Positions 27,274 to 36,069 of a DNA stretch of 64,000 nt are shown here, in pieces. A program made the translations under genes and the position numbers. The notes below the pieces were generated by a model that was given only the letters and a program-made list of their open reading frames with translations, was not told the origin of the DNA and did not search any database. This DNA comes from Bacillus sp. FJAT-45037 (GTDB lineage: Bacteria; Bacillota; Bacilli; Bacillales; Bacillaceae_D), in contig NZ_KZ454938.1 of assembly GCF_002797325.1 (NCBI RefSeq), forward strand, positions 1,438,267-1,502,266, in the 5' to 3' direction. The first letter of the stretch is position 1, and every line of letters begins with the position of its first letter.

Positions 27274-27858
27274 ATGGTTAATTTCGACAAAATCAACCGA
27301 CAATTACTGACAAATGCCTGTTTAACTTGTCAAGATCCACATTTCCAGAGACCAACCGATAAGATGCCTCATGTTGGTTGCTGTTCTTACAGCCCTATAT
27401 TCTCTCTTTTTGAACTTCATAAGATCGTTATGAAAGATTCAAGTTTCTTTTTCCACCTATTGAATGACGAAAATTCACATTTAAATGCCTATGATATTCG
27501 AGTGAATGCTTGGATTCATCCTGAGTATACCACTTATCAGGATAGATCTCTTTCGAAAATGGAGAAAGAAGATGTAAAAATCTCCTATTCAATCTGTCGT
27601 TTTTTTGAAGAAGGAACTGGATGCACTCTCTCCCCTACTTTTAAAAACGCTACCTGTCGTTCATTTATTTGTACGACTGTCGAGGATTCGCTTGACCAAA
27701 GCCATAAGAATCAATTCTTTAGTTGGGTGAAAACGATCCAAACCGAAGCTTATTCCTTTCATAAAGAACATCGAGAACATCTTGAAAATAGAAAAATAGA
27801 TCTTATTCATAATCCTCAAGCTGTCTTTGACTATCTCAAAAGTATAGAAGTATATTGA
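27274..27858 (+). CDS. cysteine-rich protein of unknown function
   Basis: Not recognised. The 194-residue product has eight cysteines in two groups: Cys16 and Cys19 (CLTC), the pair Cys36/Cys37 in GCCSYSP, and Cys108, Cys117, Cys128 and Cys133 in CRFFEEGTGC...CRSFIC. The spacing looks like a metal or Fe-S binding domain and loosely recalls YkgJ-type CxxC...CC proteins. There is no signal peptide or membrane segment. AAGGA lies eight bases before the ATG at 27274. It precedes the broken YeeE/YedE gene by about 125 nt. Confidence 0.75.
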   Translation: MVNFDKINRQLLTNACLTCQDPHFQRPTDKMPHVGCCSYSPIFSLFELHKIVMKDSSFFFHLLNDENSHLNAYDIRVNAWIHPEYTTYQDRSLSKMEKEDVKISYSICRFFEEGTGCTLSPTFKNATCRSFICTTVEDSLDQSHKNQFFSWVKTIQTEAYSFHKEHREHLENRKIDLIHNPQAVFDYLKSIEVY

Positions 27859-27984
27859 TTGTCTTCATCATATACAAAAACACTCCATTCCTTAGTTAAA
27901 TTGAAGTGTTTTCTTGACGATTAAATCGCATTCCTTTACTATATTAATATCCTATTAAACAACTAAGAATAAGAGGTGTTTTTA

Positions 27985-28714
27985 TTGGGCTTACAAACAA
28001 AGTCAGCGGATCTTGACGTACGCTCGCTTGAACATCCTTCCTTGCCACCAATTAAGACAACTTTTTTGGCTTTAGGAATTTCGGCAGCTGCACTATTAAG
28101 TATTGCAACATTCGCCATAGCTGATCTAAGCTTATTGATTCAGTTATGGATTGGTTTATTACTTGGCTATACATTATTCCATGCACGATTCGAATTCACT
28201 TCTGCGTTTCGCAAATTGATGTCCGTCGGTAACGGCGAAGGCCTGCGAGCACATATGCTAATGCTTGAGACTCTTTGCTCCGATCCTTGCATATGGAGCT
28301 AGCTTTTTCGGTCATGAGCCAACTGGATTTGTTTCACCTGTTGGAGTGAGTTTACTGGTTGGATCCTTTGTATTTGGAATAGGTATGAAGCTTGGGGGGA
28401 TGTGCTTCAGGTGCACTTTATGCTGTCGGTGGCGGACGTTCATCGATGTTTAATACGTTATTTGGTTTCATTGTCGGTTCAGTCATCGGGGCAGCTTATT
28501 TTGATTTTTGGATGAATGACACTCCAAGTCTTCCGGCGATCTCTCTTGCTACAGACACTGGATTAGGATATGCCTGCGCTTGGTTTCTTCAATTAGCCTT
28601 CACCTTCACGGTTGGGTATGGGCTATTATGGCTTTACTAGGCACCTATGTCGCCCTTTACTTCCGTCCACTCTTTGGCTTGTCCGTACCCAAGCCAACTG
28701 ATTCAAGTTGTTAA
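27985..28714 (+). pseudogene. YeeE/YedE-family sulfur or selenium transporter, frameshifted
   Basis: The TTG at 27985 follows AAGAGGTG. Translation gives a multi-segment membrane protein of the YeeE/YedE (thiosulfate/selenium compound) family, but in three successive frames. The first break is near 28265-28280, apparently with a few codons lost. The second is in the six-G run at 28394-28399, where five G would restore the family motif GGCASGALYAVGGG. The third is near 28610-28628. The last frame continues as LLGTYVALYFRPLFGLS to TAA at 28712. Three separate shifts make a single sequencing error unlikely, although the G-run alone could be one. Confidence 0.8.
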
Positions 28715-28733
28715 AAATTTCTCGCATAAAATG

Positions 28734-28778
28734 AAAACCGCACACCCTTCGCGCTAGCAAAGGGTGTGCGGTTTTCTT
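28734..28778 (+). terminator. strong terminator after the YeeE/YedE pseudogene
   Basis: Sixteen-base arms, AAAACCGCACACCCTT and AAGGGTGTGCGGTTTT, around a 10-nt loop. The hairpin is bidirectional in form. Confidence 0.9.
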
Positions 28779-28828
28779 TGGCTAGACTATATACCTGTAC
28801 ACATATAAAGGGGTTAAAATAACCTCTT

Positions 28829-29335
28829 CTATTCTCCTTTATTCACATGTAAAGGTGGAGGAATTAACCAGCCTTTTTCTTTATTAAGTTTGAGTACTTT
28901 TGCACCGAACTGTGCTTTTGCTGTGTGGAATTGTCCATACATCATGCCAATATCTTCTCGAATTGATTGCCCTATCGCTTGACTACATGCAACTAAACCT
29001 GCAGCAGTATCCTTTGAAAGGGTAGCACCGATTTCGGGATCTGTGAATCTTGCTCCTACGGGAATGTCTTCTAATTTAGCATCTGGACGATCTGCCGGAG
29101 CTGGGGGAAGCCCAATACCATTTGTTTTTAATAATTCTTGAAGTTGCTTGTTTTCATTTTCTAGACCAGTGATACCTTCTTTTAATAACTTTTTCAAATC
29201 TCCATCCCCTGCATGGTTAAAGAGGGTTTGATAGCCTGATATCATTCCATTATTACCTAGAATACTTGACCAAACACTAAAAATTTCTCCAAAGTGCATA
29301 GGTTCATCTTGAGAATTCCCACTTAAAATACCCAT
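28829..29335 (-). CDS. DUF3231 family protein
   Basis: A 168-residue ferritin-like/coat-associated type helical protein of the DUF3231 family, whose function is not established. The family start MGILSGNSQDEPMHFGEIF is preceded by AAGGAG with seven-base spacing, so I start at 29335. An upstream ATG at 29368 also has a GAGGT motif and would add eleven residues. The C-terminal part holds the Met/His-rich MMYGQFHTAKAQFG helix. Single gene. Confidence 0.82.
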   Translation of the reverse strand: MGILSGNSQDEPMHFGEIFSVWSSILGNNGMISGYQTLFNHAGDGDLKKLLKEGITGLENENKQLQELLKTNGIGLPPAPADRPDAKLEDIPVGARFTDPEIGATLSKDTAAGLVACSQAIGQSIREDIGMMYGQFHTAKAQFGAKVLKLNKEKGWLIPPPLHVNKGE

Positions 29336-29444
29336 AAAAACACTCCTTGTAAGTTTTTGTATATTCATGATTTACCTCACCTCAATGAATATCGAATTGC
29401 CTTATTATTATGGTGGTAGATCATAAAATCTATTCATTTAAACA

Positions 29445-29473
29445 CAAAAAAACTAAATCAATACTCGATTTAG
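29445..29473 (-). terminator. terminator of the 92-residue gene
   Basis: On the minus strand arms CTAAATC and GATTTAG are followed by a run of seven T. It lies downstream of the gene at 29528-29806. Confidence 0.7.
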
Positions 29474-29527
29474 CCTTTTCCATTTATTGTGTTACGAAAT
29501 ATAATTCCCTGTTTATTTTTCCGTTAA

Positions 29528-29806
29528 CTACCTATTATCTACAAACCATTTTTTTAACTGTTCTTTTTCCGTTTCAGTGAATTGGAACAGCGGAGAGTCG
29601 CAGCCTTCTTCTCTTAAGATGACCTGTAACACATCACCATCTTGGTTTGTGATTAATAGTGCTTCAGGATCAATAAGATCATTCGGAATCCCTTCGCCAC
29701 CAAACGAAAGAATGTGATGATCCCAGTTTTGTAAGCTGTAGGTCTCAACCAACTTTAGCGTCGTGAATGTTGTCTCTGTATACCGTTCAAACGTTAAATC
29801 AATCAT
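29528..29806 (-). CDS. 92-residue protein of unknown function
   Basis: Not recognised. A soluble acidic protein that alternates short beta-like stretches (FTTLKLVETYSLQNWDHHILSFGG) with a final helix ending in KKWFVDNR. The start at 29806 has GAGAGGTTT upstream at moderate spacing. No signal peptide; one cysteine (EGCDSPLF). It has its own terminator. Confidence 0.6.
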   Translation of the reverse strand: MIDLTFERYTETTFTTLKLVETYSLQNWDHHILSFGGEGIPNDLIDPEALLITNQDGDVLQVILREEGCDSPLFQFTETEKEQLKKWFVDNR

Positions 29807-29878
29807 CTGTCTAAACCTCTCTTATTTAAGTTTATGCTCATTTTATTTTATCACGTATGACCCTTTGATTAAATCAAA

Positions 29879-29909
29879 AAAGAGTACAGCGAATTGGCTG
29901 CACTCTTTA
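29879..29909 (-). terminator. terminator of the nitroreductase gene
   Basis: Arms AAAGAGTACAGC and GCTGCACTCTTT with one mismatch; on the minus strand a T-run follows. Confidence 0.85.
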
Positions 29910-29916
29910 TAATCAA

Positions 29917-30558
29917 TTAGAACGAGTTACGGATTATAACTTCTTCTAACGGTTTTCTTGCAGAACGGTGAGCCGGTGTTGCTGCTTTACCAATTGGTAA
30001 TAACATCACTGGTGTGAATCGATTTGGCACATTGAATGCTTTCACAAAACTGTCACGGTTAAATCCACCCATCGGAACTGTATCATAGCCTTTTGCCTTA
30101 GCGGCTAGCATCAGTTGCATCGCTGCTAGTGACGCATTTAAAAATGCCTCGTCACGAGGATATGTTGTGTCACCTTCGTATGCTTTTTCGATTTGACCAA
30201 CAAGTGTATCCTTAATTTGTTCGGTCATAAAGCCATTCTCCACCGCAGCCGCATAGACACCCTCTGCTTCTTTACTTGCTTCTAAGTCCCCTAAAATGAC
30301 AACCACAGCAGAGCAGTCTACAATTTGTTTTTGGTTATAGGCAATCGGCAATAATTCCTCTTTTTTCTTTTGATCGTCTATGACCAAAAAACGCCAATGC
30401 TGTAAGTTCCACGATGACGGAGCCATTGCTGCTGTCTCGAGCATCTGATTAAGCTCTTCTACTGGAATTTCAACACCAGGTTCATACTTTCGAACCGAGT
30501 GACGTTCTTCTATCGTTTGAAATAAACCTAGATCATCTTGGTGTGTGATACCATGCAT
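29917..30558 (-). CDS. nitroreductase-family FMN oxidoreductase (YodC-like)
   Basis: A 213-residue homodimeric FMN-dependent NAD(P)H oxidoreductase. The FMN-binding N-terminal segment RHSVRKYEPG, the substrate-side SSWNLQHWRF, and the C-terminal AAMQLMLAAKAKGYDTVPMGGF and LPIGKA blocks are in family order. It resembles Bacillus YodC along its length. GGAG lies just before the ATG at 30558. Its physiological substrate is unknown; quinones or nitro compounds are typical for the family. Confidence 0.9.
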   Translation of the reverse strand: MHGITHQDDLGLFQTIEERHSVRKYEPGVEIPVEELNQMLETAAMAPSSWNLQHWRFLVIDDQKKKEELLPIAYNQKQIVDCSAVVVILGDLEASKEAEGVYAAAVENGFMTEQIKDTLVGQIEKAYEGDTTYPRDEAFLNASLAAMQLMLAAKAKGYDTVPMGGFNRDSFVKAFNVPNRFTPVMLLPIGKAATPAHRSARKPLEEVIIRNSF

Positions 30559-31009
30559 GTAAAACTCTCCTTTTTATTGCTATTCTGTATTCTATATTAG
30601 CGAAACGAAAAGAATATTGTAAACTGATATGCTCAACTCCGAGCACGATTGAGGCTTAAGGCCTGTTGGATTTTTACTGATGTTGTTGCTGTGATTGTTT
30701 AACACACAAAAAAGTAACGACTTATAACTATTAACCGTCTGTATAATATATTCTCACAATAAGCCTCGTGGAACGGCAAAGAAGACGTTCTCAGCCCAGC
30801 TCCTTTATAGAGTACTCCAACACTAATAAAGACATGCAACTTGTGAGCCTATCCCTAAAGTACTCCACATGAAGTTCATCTACAACTAATTCATCCTTCG
30901 TATCAGCCCTTTACTTTTGTTGTATTTCATGTAAAAGGTCACCATACGAGTAAAATACCTTTTTGGTGGAAATGTTAATTGTAAGAACAATCATTAGGGA
31001 GTGATCTTG
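30559..31009. other. 450-nt intergenic region with no gene seen
   Basis: Less AT-rich than the other gaps. I find no convincing frame with a ribosome binding site, no riboswitch blocks and no strong hairpin. It probably contains promoters for the flanking divergent genes; part may be a decayed intergenic repeat. Confidence 0.4.
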
Positions 31010-31234
31010 TTGGAATTTTCACTAAAAAGCCATGAATGCCATGATCCATGCTCGGTTACTGTCGATCCTGAAAATGGCATTTATACGATCAAAACATTTG
31101 ATACAAGTGGCAGGCAATTTAATGAGCCAATGGAACTTATTGCTTGGATCAAAAAGAACTGGGAACCTAGTCAATTTGAACATCCTGAACAATACCAACA
31201 ATTATTATCTTCCATTCATCATGAATTAACGTAA
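31010..31234 (+). CDS. 74-residue protein of unknown function
   Basis: Not recognised. The likely start is TTG at 31010, about eight bases after GGGAG. The acidic product has a Cys pair close to the N-terminus (HECHDPCSVTV), a short strand region, and a Trp-containing helix (ELIAWIKKNW). It looks like a small folded cytosolic domain. It is convergent with the methyltransferase gene and shares its terminator. Confidence 0.6.
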   Translation: MEFSLKSHECHDPCSVTVDPENGIYTIKTFDTSGRQFNEPMELIAWIKKNWEPSQFEHPEQYQQLLSSIHHELT

Positions 31235-31236
31235 AA

Positions 31237-31258
31237 AAGCTTAGCCGTTGCTAAGCTT
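31237..31258 (-). terminator. bidirectional terminator
   Basis: Perfect arms AAGCTTAGC and GCTAAGCTT around CGTT, with a T-run on the minus strand; it ends the methyltransferase operon. Confidence 0.85.
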
Positions 31259-31263
31259 ATACG

Positions 31264-32247
31264 TTACTTTTTAAACACCATCATATACCAACCGCCCTCT
31301 TTAATTACAGCTACTGTTTTCTTATGTTTGAGTCCAGCTTTTTTTGCATACGTTTTTAACTCTTTTTCCGTCGGTACAGGGTACATATTATCATGAGCTG
31401 ACATAAAACTATTAAAAGCTGATGCAAAGGCTTGACCATGTTTAGACTGGACAAGTGGAGAAATCACGACTAAATTACCTTTTTTACCAATAATTTCACT
31501 TGATTTGTGAAATAATTTTGCTCGGTCGTCTTCAGGGAAATAATACAGTAAATTGTTCATCATAACTAGATCAAACGAATCTTCTGTCTCATATTGTTTG
31601 ATATCTCCTTGAATGACTTCGATACCAGTATCTTCTGAGTCTTCTTTTGCCTTGGCTGCAACACCTTCGTCAGCTTCAAGACCCACGAGCTTAATGCGTT
31701 TGTTTTTAGCTTTAAGTCGAGTTAAGTACCCCCCATAGCCACAACCAATATCGAAAACGGATTTTGCACGGGATTTTTTTACAACATCATACACTTTTGG
31801 AAAAGCAATCGTTTCTAGAAGGGCTGATGTTTGTGCTACTGTGTCCCCAATGTCCTCTTCTAATAAATTCACTTCTTGACCTTGCATGCGTTGACGGTAT
31901 GAAAGCATTGTAGGGATATGTAACTCCATCATTTCTTTAATTAATATTCCAACAGACGTATGACTGTCTTTTGAAATATATTTTAATAACCCACGCTTAG
32001 GTTTAATAATCCCTTTTCGACTTTGTTTAAGATGACCTAAGACAATTCCTACATCAACCCAACGTTGAAGTAGGTGTTCATCTAACTGATGATCCTTGGC
32101 TACATCTTGGACGGTTTCCCCTTTTTTGAAATGAGTAAATAAGTCTAAACTATAGCCAAGATGAGCATGCCATGTCGGTAAAAATGGTTCATTGCGTTTC
32201 ATCCATTTTCTGGCATTCCATAATTTTCTATATTCTGTAACTTGCAT
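31264..32247 (-). CDS. SAM-dependent methyltransferase with N-terminal helical domain
   Basis: A 327-residue class I methyltransferase. The SAM-binding motif is VFDIGCGYGGYLTRL near the middle, followed by the acidic LVGLEADEG and the motif-IV-like LVMMNNLLYYFPEDDR. The first ~130 residues form a helical, winged-helix-like domain as in small-molecule O- or C-methyltransferases. The ATG at 32247 follows GAGGTGA and lies 5 nt after the stop of the FAD monooxygenase gene. That tight coupling suggests one hydroxylation-then-methylation pathway; the substrate is unknown. Confidence 0.86.
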   Translation of the reverse strand: MQVTEYRKLWNARKWMKRNEPFLPTWHAHLGYSLDLFTHFKKGETVQDVAKDHQLDEHLLQRWVDVGIVLGHLKQSRKGIIKPKRGLLKYISKDSHTSVGILIKEMMELHIPTMLSYRQRMQGQEVNLLEEDIGDTVAQTSALLETIAFPKVYDVVKKSRAKSVFDIGCGYGGYLTRLKAKNKRIKLVGLEADEGVAAKAKEDSEDTGIEVIQGDIKQYETEDSFDLVMMNNLLYYFPEDDRAKLFHKSSEIIGKKGNLVVISPLVQSKHGQAFASAFNSFMSAHDNMYPVPTEKELKTYAKKAGLKHKKTVAVIKEGGWYMMVFKK

Positions 32248-32252
32248 GCTTT

Positions 32253-33557
32253 TCACCTCAGTTTTTTGTATCGCCACGGATAATCATCTTCTTTAGAAAA
32301 TACATGACGTTTCATTTCTGCTTCTGATACGTGTCGACTAGCTAGGTTAAGAGCTGAGAAAGCATCATTAAGCCCAAATTTCCACAAACCAAGTCCTGAT
32401 ATATTAAGCATTTGTTTATCATGAAGTCGTTTATTTTCAGCAAGCTTACGAATGGCTAGGATCCGCGCTTTTTGTGCATTCTTTCCTTTCATATTGTAGA
32501 TCCGTGCTGATTGATGACTTAGCCAAGATAGGTACTTCACTCGATCTGCTCTCACTTTTTCAAACCAGTGTAGCAATCGATAGTCGTGTTGACACTTTTG
32601 TTCATACATCCATCCAATCAAATCACCGAGCGCATCTGCATCTTGAATGGCCAAGTTCATGCCCTCACCAGCCATTGGATGCACACTATGTGCGGCGTCT
32701 CCGATAATGACGACATTATGATCAACATAATGCGTTAAGTTATGACGTACAGGAATCATCAATTGTATCTCTTTCCATGATGTGATCTGGTCCACAAACC
32801 CTCTTAACTCGGGTTTTAAAGTTGTATAGGCTTCATAAAAGCTCTCCAACCCTTGTTCCTTCATGGTTTTATGCTCATCTTCGCGGATAAGTAACACCGA
32901 GCGAACTTGCTGATCTGGTAACGGAAATAACCCCAAAAAACGTTCATGTGTTCCGATCATCTCCCCGTGTTCTAATGATCTCGGCGAGGGGATTGTAACT
33001 GTGAGGAATTGATGAGAATACGTATGTTGATGTAATGAAATATTTGTTGACTTACGAACTTTTGATCCTCTTCCTTCTGCTCCAACAATAATATTGGCTT
33101 CAATTTTCATTTTTTCGGTACCTTGTTTAATCAATACTTCATTAGGCCCTACCTTCTTTAAGAAAGTAGCTGGATGTAGAAAATGAAAATGCGGATACTT
33201 ACTTGCTTCTTCGAGTAATTTTTCTTTCAACGTGTTATGAGGAATCATTGCGGCTGAGTTCATCTCGATAGGCAGTCGCTCATAATCCATGACAACCTCA
33301 AGTAAAGGATTTCTTTTCTCGTCTAATTCTTTTGTGATGATTTTTTGCAAAGGTCTTAGATCGTCTTTAAGGCTAGAGGCAATACCTAATTCATGGAACA
33401 GAGAAAGGGTTTTAGGTTGGAGTAATTCACCTTTGTAAATATTACCCATCCCTTTAATACGTTCAACGACCGTAACAGAAACTCCTTCTTTAACGAGCTT
33501 TAAAGCCAGACTAAGACCTGCAACACCACCGCCTGCTATGAACACTTCCGTTTTCAT
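32253..33557 (-). CDS. FAD-dependent aromatic-type monooxygenase
   Basis: A 434-residue flavoprotein of the UbiH/PHBH class. The N-terminal dinucleotide motif is AGGGVAGLSLAL. The second FAD motif is VIIGDAAHSVHPMAGEGMN near residue 285, followed by the helical C-terminal domain. Family members hydroxylate aromatic or polyketide rings or act in quinone synthesis. The ATG at 33557 follows AGGTGG; alternative GTGs lie inside that site. It leads a two-gene operon with the methyltransferase. Confidence 0.88.
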   Translation of the reverse strand: MKTEVFIAGGGVAGLSLALKLVKEGVSVTVVERIKGMGNIYKGELLQPKTLSLFHELGIASSLKDDLRPLQKIITKELDEKRNPLLEVVMDYERLPIEMNSAAMIPHNTLKEKLLEEASKYPHFHFLHPATFLKKVGPNEVLIKQGTEKMKIEANIIVGAEGRGSKVRKSTNISLHQHTYSHQFLTVTIPSPRSLEHGEMIGTHERFLGLFPLPDQQVRSVLLIREDEHKTMKEQGLESFYEAYTTLKPELRGFVDQITSWKEIQLMIPVRHNLTHYVDHNVVIIGDAAHSVHPMAGEGMNLAIQDADALGDLIGWMYEQKCQHDYRLLHWFEKVRADRVKYLSWLSHQSARIYNMKGKNAQKARILAIRKLAENKRLHDKQMLNISGLGLWKFGLNDAFSALNLASRHVSEAEMKRHVFSKEDDYPWRYKKLR

Positions 33558-33730
33558 CGAATTCACCACCTGCTTGCCTTTCTATTCCCATAATCACCCT
33601 ATTTAAAACAAAAACAAGTTGAAAGAATTCTTTTATGGGAAGTTATCAAAAGTCATTCCTGTAAATAGCTTTTCCGTTTATAATAAAAGCATGAATGTAT
33701 GAATGGCATAGCTGAGAAGGATGACGTAAA

Positions 33731-34342
33731 TTGCGCAAATTTTTACTATTTTTATTATTTGGTTTGTTTATAATCGTCGGTGTTGGGATATGGGCGTTTG
33801 AGGAGAATGATCAAGTTCGCCAACTAACGTATAAAACGATCATTGCTGAAAATCACATCCCAGAAAAATATGTTTCGATATATCAGGAGGCGGCTGATGA
33901 ATATGATGTTCCGTGGGAATTACTAGCATCAGTTCATAGAGTAGAGACAATCTTCTCGACGATGGACCCGCTCGAAAGTCCAGTAGGTGCTATTGGTCAT
34001 TTTCAATTTATGCCAAGAACTTGGGTCGGTTGGAGTTACCCTGGCGGTGATCTCGGGCAAATTGATGAAGAGATTGACATTACAGACCTCACGCTGATCG
34101 AGGAGCATAGTGGGTACGGGGTTGATGCAACCGGTAATGGACAAGCTGACCCTTTTGATATGTACGACGCCGCTTTTTCTGCAGCACGTTATTTGGCCGA
34201 CCATGGTGCAAGTAATGGCGACTACGAAAAAGCTCTGTTCGCCTACAATCATAGTAACGACTATGTAGAGAAGGTCATGAATTTTTTCGACGTTTACAAT
34301 GAAGATTATGAATTAGTGACACTTCCGCTTGCTAAAAATTAA
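33731..34342 (+). CDS. membrane-anchored lytic transglycosylase
   Basis: A 203-residue peptidoglycan lytic transglycosylase. An N-terminal hydrophobic segment (FLLFLLFGLFIIVGVGIWAF) serves as signal or anchor. The catalytic domain starts near residue 40 and has the likely catalytic Glu in SVHRVETIF, then GAIGHFQFMPRTWVGW and a late FAYNHSNDYV, all typical of SLT-fold enzymes. The start is TTG at 33731 with GAAGGA upstream. It would cut glycan strands outside the membrane. Confidence 0.88.
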   Translation: MRKFLLFLLFGLFIIVGVGIWAFEENDQVRQLTYKTIIAENHIPEKYVSIYQEAADEYDVPWELLASVHRVETIFSTMDPLESPVGAIGHFQFMPRTWVGWSYPGGDLGQIDEEIDITDLTLIEEHSGYGVDATGNGQADPFDMYDAAFSAARYLADHGASNGDYEKALFAYNHSNDYVEKVMNFFDVYNEDYELVTLPLAKN

Positions 34343-34347
34343 GTCAA

Positions 34348-34400
34348 TGAACGATAAAAAACAAGCCCGAGATTAAACCCAGGCTTGTTTTTATCGTTCA
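34348..34400 (+). terminator. bidirectional terminator
   Basis: Long arms of about 19 bases (TGAACGATAAAAA and CAAGCC, mirrored by GGCTTG and TTTTTATCGTTCA). It ends the transglycosylase gene and includes the last codons and stop of the convergent lipoprotein gene. Confidence 0.85.
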
Positions 34401-35125
34401 TATTCAAGTTCTGTATCATCATTAAATTCAATCTCTAGTTCTATTTCTTTAATGTGTTCAGGATTTACATCAATGAGCGCCAGCAATTTATTGATGTCTT
34501 CATCCGAGATTTGATGATCTACGATATAAATGTAACTCAGTAATGCCTCAACCACAGCTACTGCTTCTTTTCCTTTTTCTTCGTTTTTCTTACCCTTACC
34601 TCTAGTATCTTTTATTTTCGCTTTCGGCTTATCTTTCTTTGACTCATATTCAATTTCTAACTTTCCTTTATAATCATCTTTAAATTCAATCTCTAGTTCA
34701 AACTCACGGACCCCACGCTGCAGGAGGTTCAATGGTTGATCGTTGGTCGCGCTTGTATCTTCTGTGAATGATTCGTTACCCGGCGCTAGGGCGTCCACTT
34801 CTTCATTGTCCTTCTCATTTAGTGGCTCTTCTCTTTTCTCTTTTTGTAGATCTTCCTCTGGTTTTTCAAGATTCTCATTTGTTATGTTCTCTACGGCCTT
34901 TGCTTCATTTGATTGATTACTACTTTCATTTTCATTGCCACTCTCGATTGCAAACTGATTTGCCACAATCGCCTCTTCCATTTTTGTAATTACGGAATCC
35001 GTTGTTTCACTCGACTCCGTTTCAACTTCTGACGTATCATTTGATTCATCAGAGACATTGCAGCCTACAAGTAAACCAACGACCAATGCAAATGAAATGG
35101 TTATTTTACGGTTCAATTTTTTCAC
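34391..35125 (-). CDS. YusW-like lipoprotein
   Basis: A 244-residue secreted lipoprotein with signal peptide and lipobox LLVGC (Cys22). Residues 25-135 are a low-complexity Ser/Glu/Asn/Asp-rich spacer. The C-terminal ~110 residues resemble the YusW-like domain: two related strand segments, REFELEIEFKDDYKGKLEIEYE and KEIELEIEFNDDTELEYE, flank a Lys-rich loop and a helix. The internal similarity of these two segments suggests a duplicated beta unit. The very acidic composition is typical of surface proteins in alkaliphiles or halophiles. Function unknown. Confidence 0.75.
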   Translation of the reverse strand: MKKLNRKITISFALVVGLLVGCNVSDESNDTSEVETESSETTDSVITKMEEAIVANQFAIESGNENESSNQSNEAKAVENITNENLEKPEEDLQKEKREEPLNEKDNEEVDALAPGNESFTEDTSATNDQPLNLLQRGVREFELEIEFKDDYKGKLEIEYESKKDKPKAKIKDTRGKGKKNEEKGKEAVAVVEALLSYIYIVDHQISDEDINKLLALIDVNPEHIKEIELEIEFNDDTELEYER

Positions 35126-35234
35126 CTCTTTAGATATGTACAGATATCGTAGTCACTTTACCACAGTTGCTAGTCTTATTCTAGAGGATCTGATCATATA
35201 ATTGGATATGTTAAAACGTGCAGGAGGGGAAGAA

Positions 35235-35747
35235 GTGGGGTTTCTTTTTTTACTCTTATTATCCGTTTTAGTTAGTATAGATGGGTTTGTCATCGGGTTT
35301 ATGTTTGGGTTAAAACGAATTCGCATTCCCTTAATTGTCATTGCGTTGATCGCGATATTCTCTTCTTTCGTCATCTTCTTTTCAATGGGGATTGGTCGAT
35401 TAATTGGAGAAATCGTTCCTTCTTCATTCATCCAAATGTTTGCTGGAATTTTAATGATTAGCGTCGGATTGTACAATCTTTTTCACGAGCTTCCGCTGTA
35501 TCGGCGCTCTTTTTTCGTCATCATTGCTCTATTAATGAATGTAGATAGTGTCGGTTATGGTGTCCAAGCGGGACTTGCCGAACGTCCCTTTTGGTTTGCC
35601 CCGTTAGCAGGATTTATTTTGTTTTTCGCCTTGGTTATTGGGATTATCCGTGGATATGAAACAAGAAACCCATTTATTCTAAAATACATGACAGCCATAC
35701 CTGGTGTGTTATTTATTTGTTTGGGCCTGACCAAAGTCTTGTTTTAA
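35235..35747 (+). CDS. MntP/YtaF-like membrane protein
   Basis: A 170-residue protein with about six membrane segments, matching the layout of the MntP/YtaF family (manganese efflux, or a sporulation membrane protein in the YtaF branch). The family-type segment VSIDGFVIGFMFGLKRIRIP includes the membrane Asp. A second repeat-like segment has MNVDSVGYGVQAGL, again with an Asp. GTG at 35235 is seven bases after AGGAGG. The cation specificity is not shown by the sequence. Confidence 0.78.
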   Translation: MGFLFLLLLSVLVSIDGFVIGFMFGLKRIRIPLIVIALIAIFSSFVIFFSMGIGRLIGEIVPSSFIQMFAGILMISVGLYNLFHELPLYRRSFFVIIALLMNVDSVGYGVQAGLAERPFWFAPLAGFILFFALVIGIIRGYETRNPFILKYMTAIPGVLFICLGLTKVLF

Positions 35748-35772
35748 ATTATGAGTCATCTTCGAAAAACCA

Positions 35773-35812
35773 AACAAGAGTGCCCTCTGTTTAAATAGGA
35801 GGCACTCTTGTT
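35773..35812 (+). terminator. terminator of the MntP/YtaF-like gene
   Basis: Perfect arms AACAAGAGTGCC and GGCACTCTTGTT around a 16-nt interior. No long T-run follows on the plus strand. The queF remnant begins eight bases later. Confidence 0.65.
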
Positions 35813-35819
35813 ATGATCT

Positions 35820-35968
35820 ATTATCAATCGTCACTGGATACAAGTCATGGTTCATCATGCGATAGTCTGCCATTTCCTCGAATTACGTTCCTGATTTCCC
35901 GTAATTCGTATACGGATCGATTGAAATACCACCACGCGGAGTGAATTTTTCCCATACTTCAATGTAAC
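35820..35968 (-). pseudogene. remnant of a second queF 3' end
   Basis: These 149 bases align without gaps to 38264-38412, the last ~50 codons of queF, with about 12 mismatches. Read on the minus strand they give [18 protein letters not shown], then an in-frame TAA where queF has AAA, then [16 protein letters not shown]. Several mismatches are synonymous, so the copy probably spent time as a working gene or came from another strain's queF before it was cut off. No 5' part is present. Confidence 0.92.
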
Positions 35969-36069
35969 ACTGATGTATATTTTTCTTCACGTAAGCTTTT
36001 TTCTATTACTTGCCTGCACATCAAGAATAAGGTAAATTTAGTAGAAACCTTATGAAGGAGGAACTTATA

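Noticed and set aside
27054-27281. Open frame of 75 codons before the Cys-rich gene
   Set aside because: No ribosome binding site, low-complexity composition, and it runs through the terminator-like hairpin.
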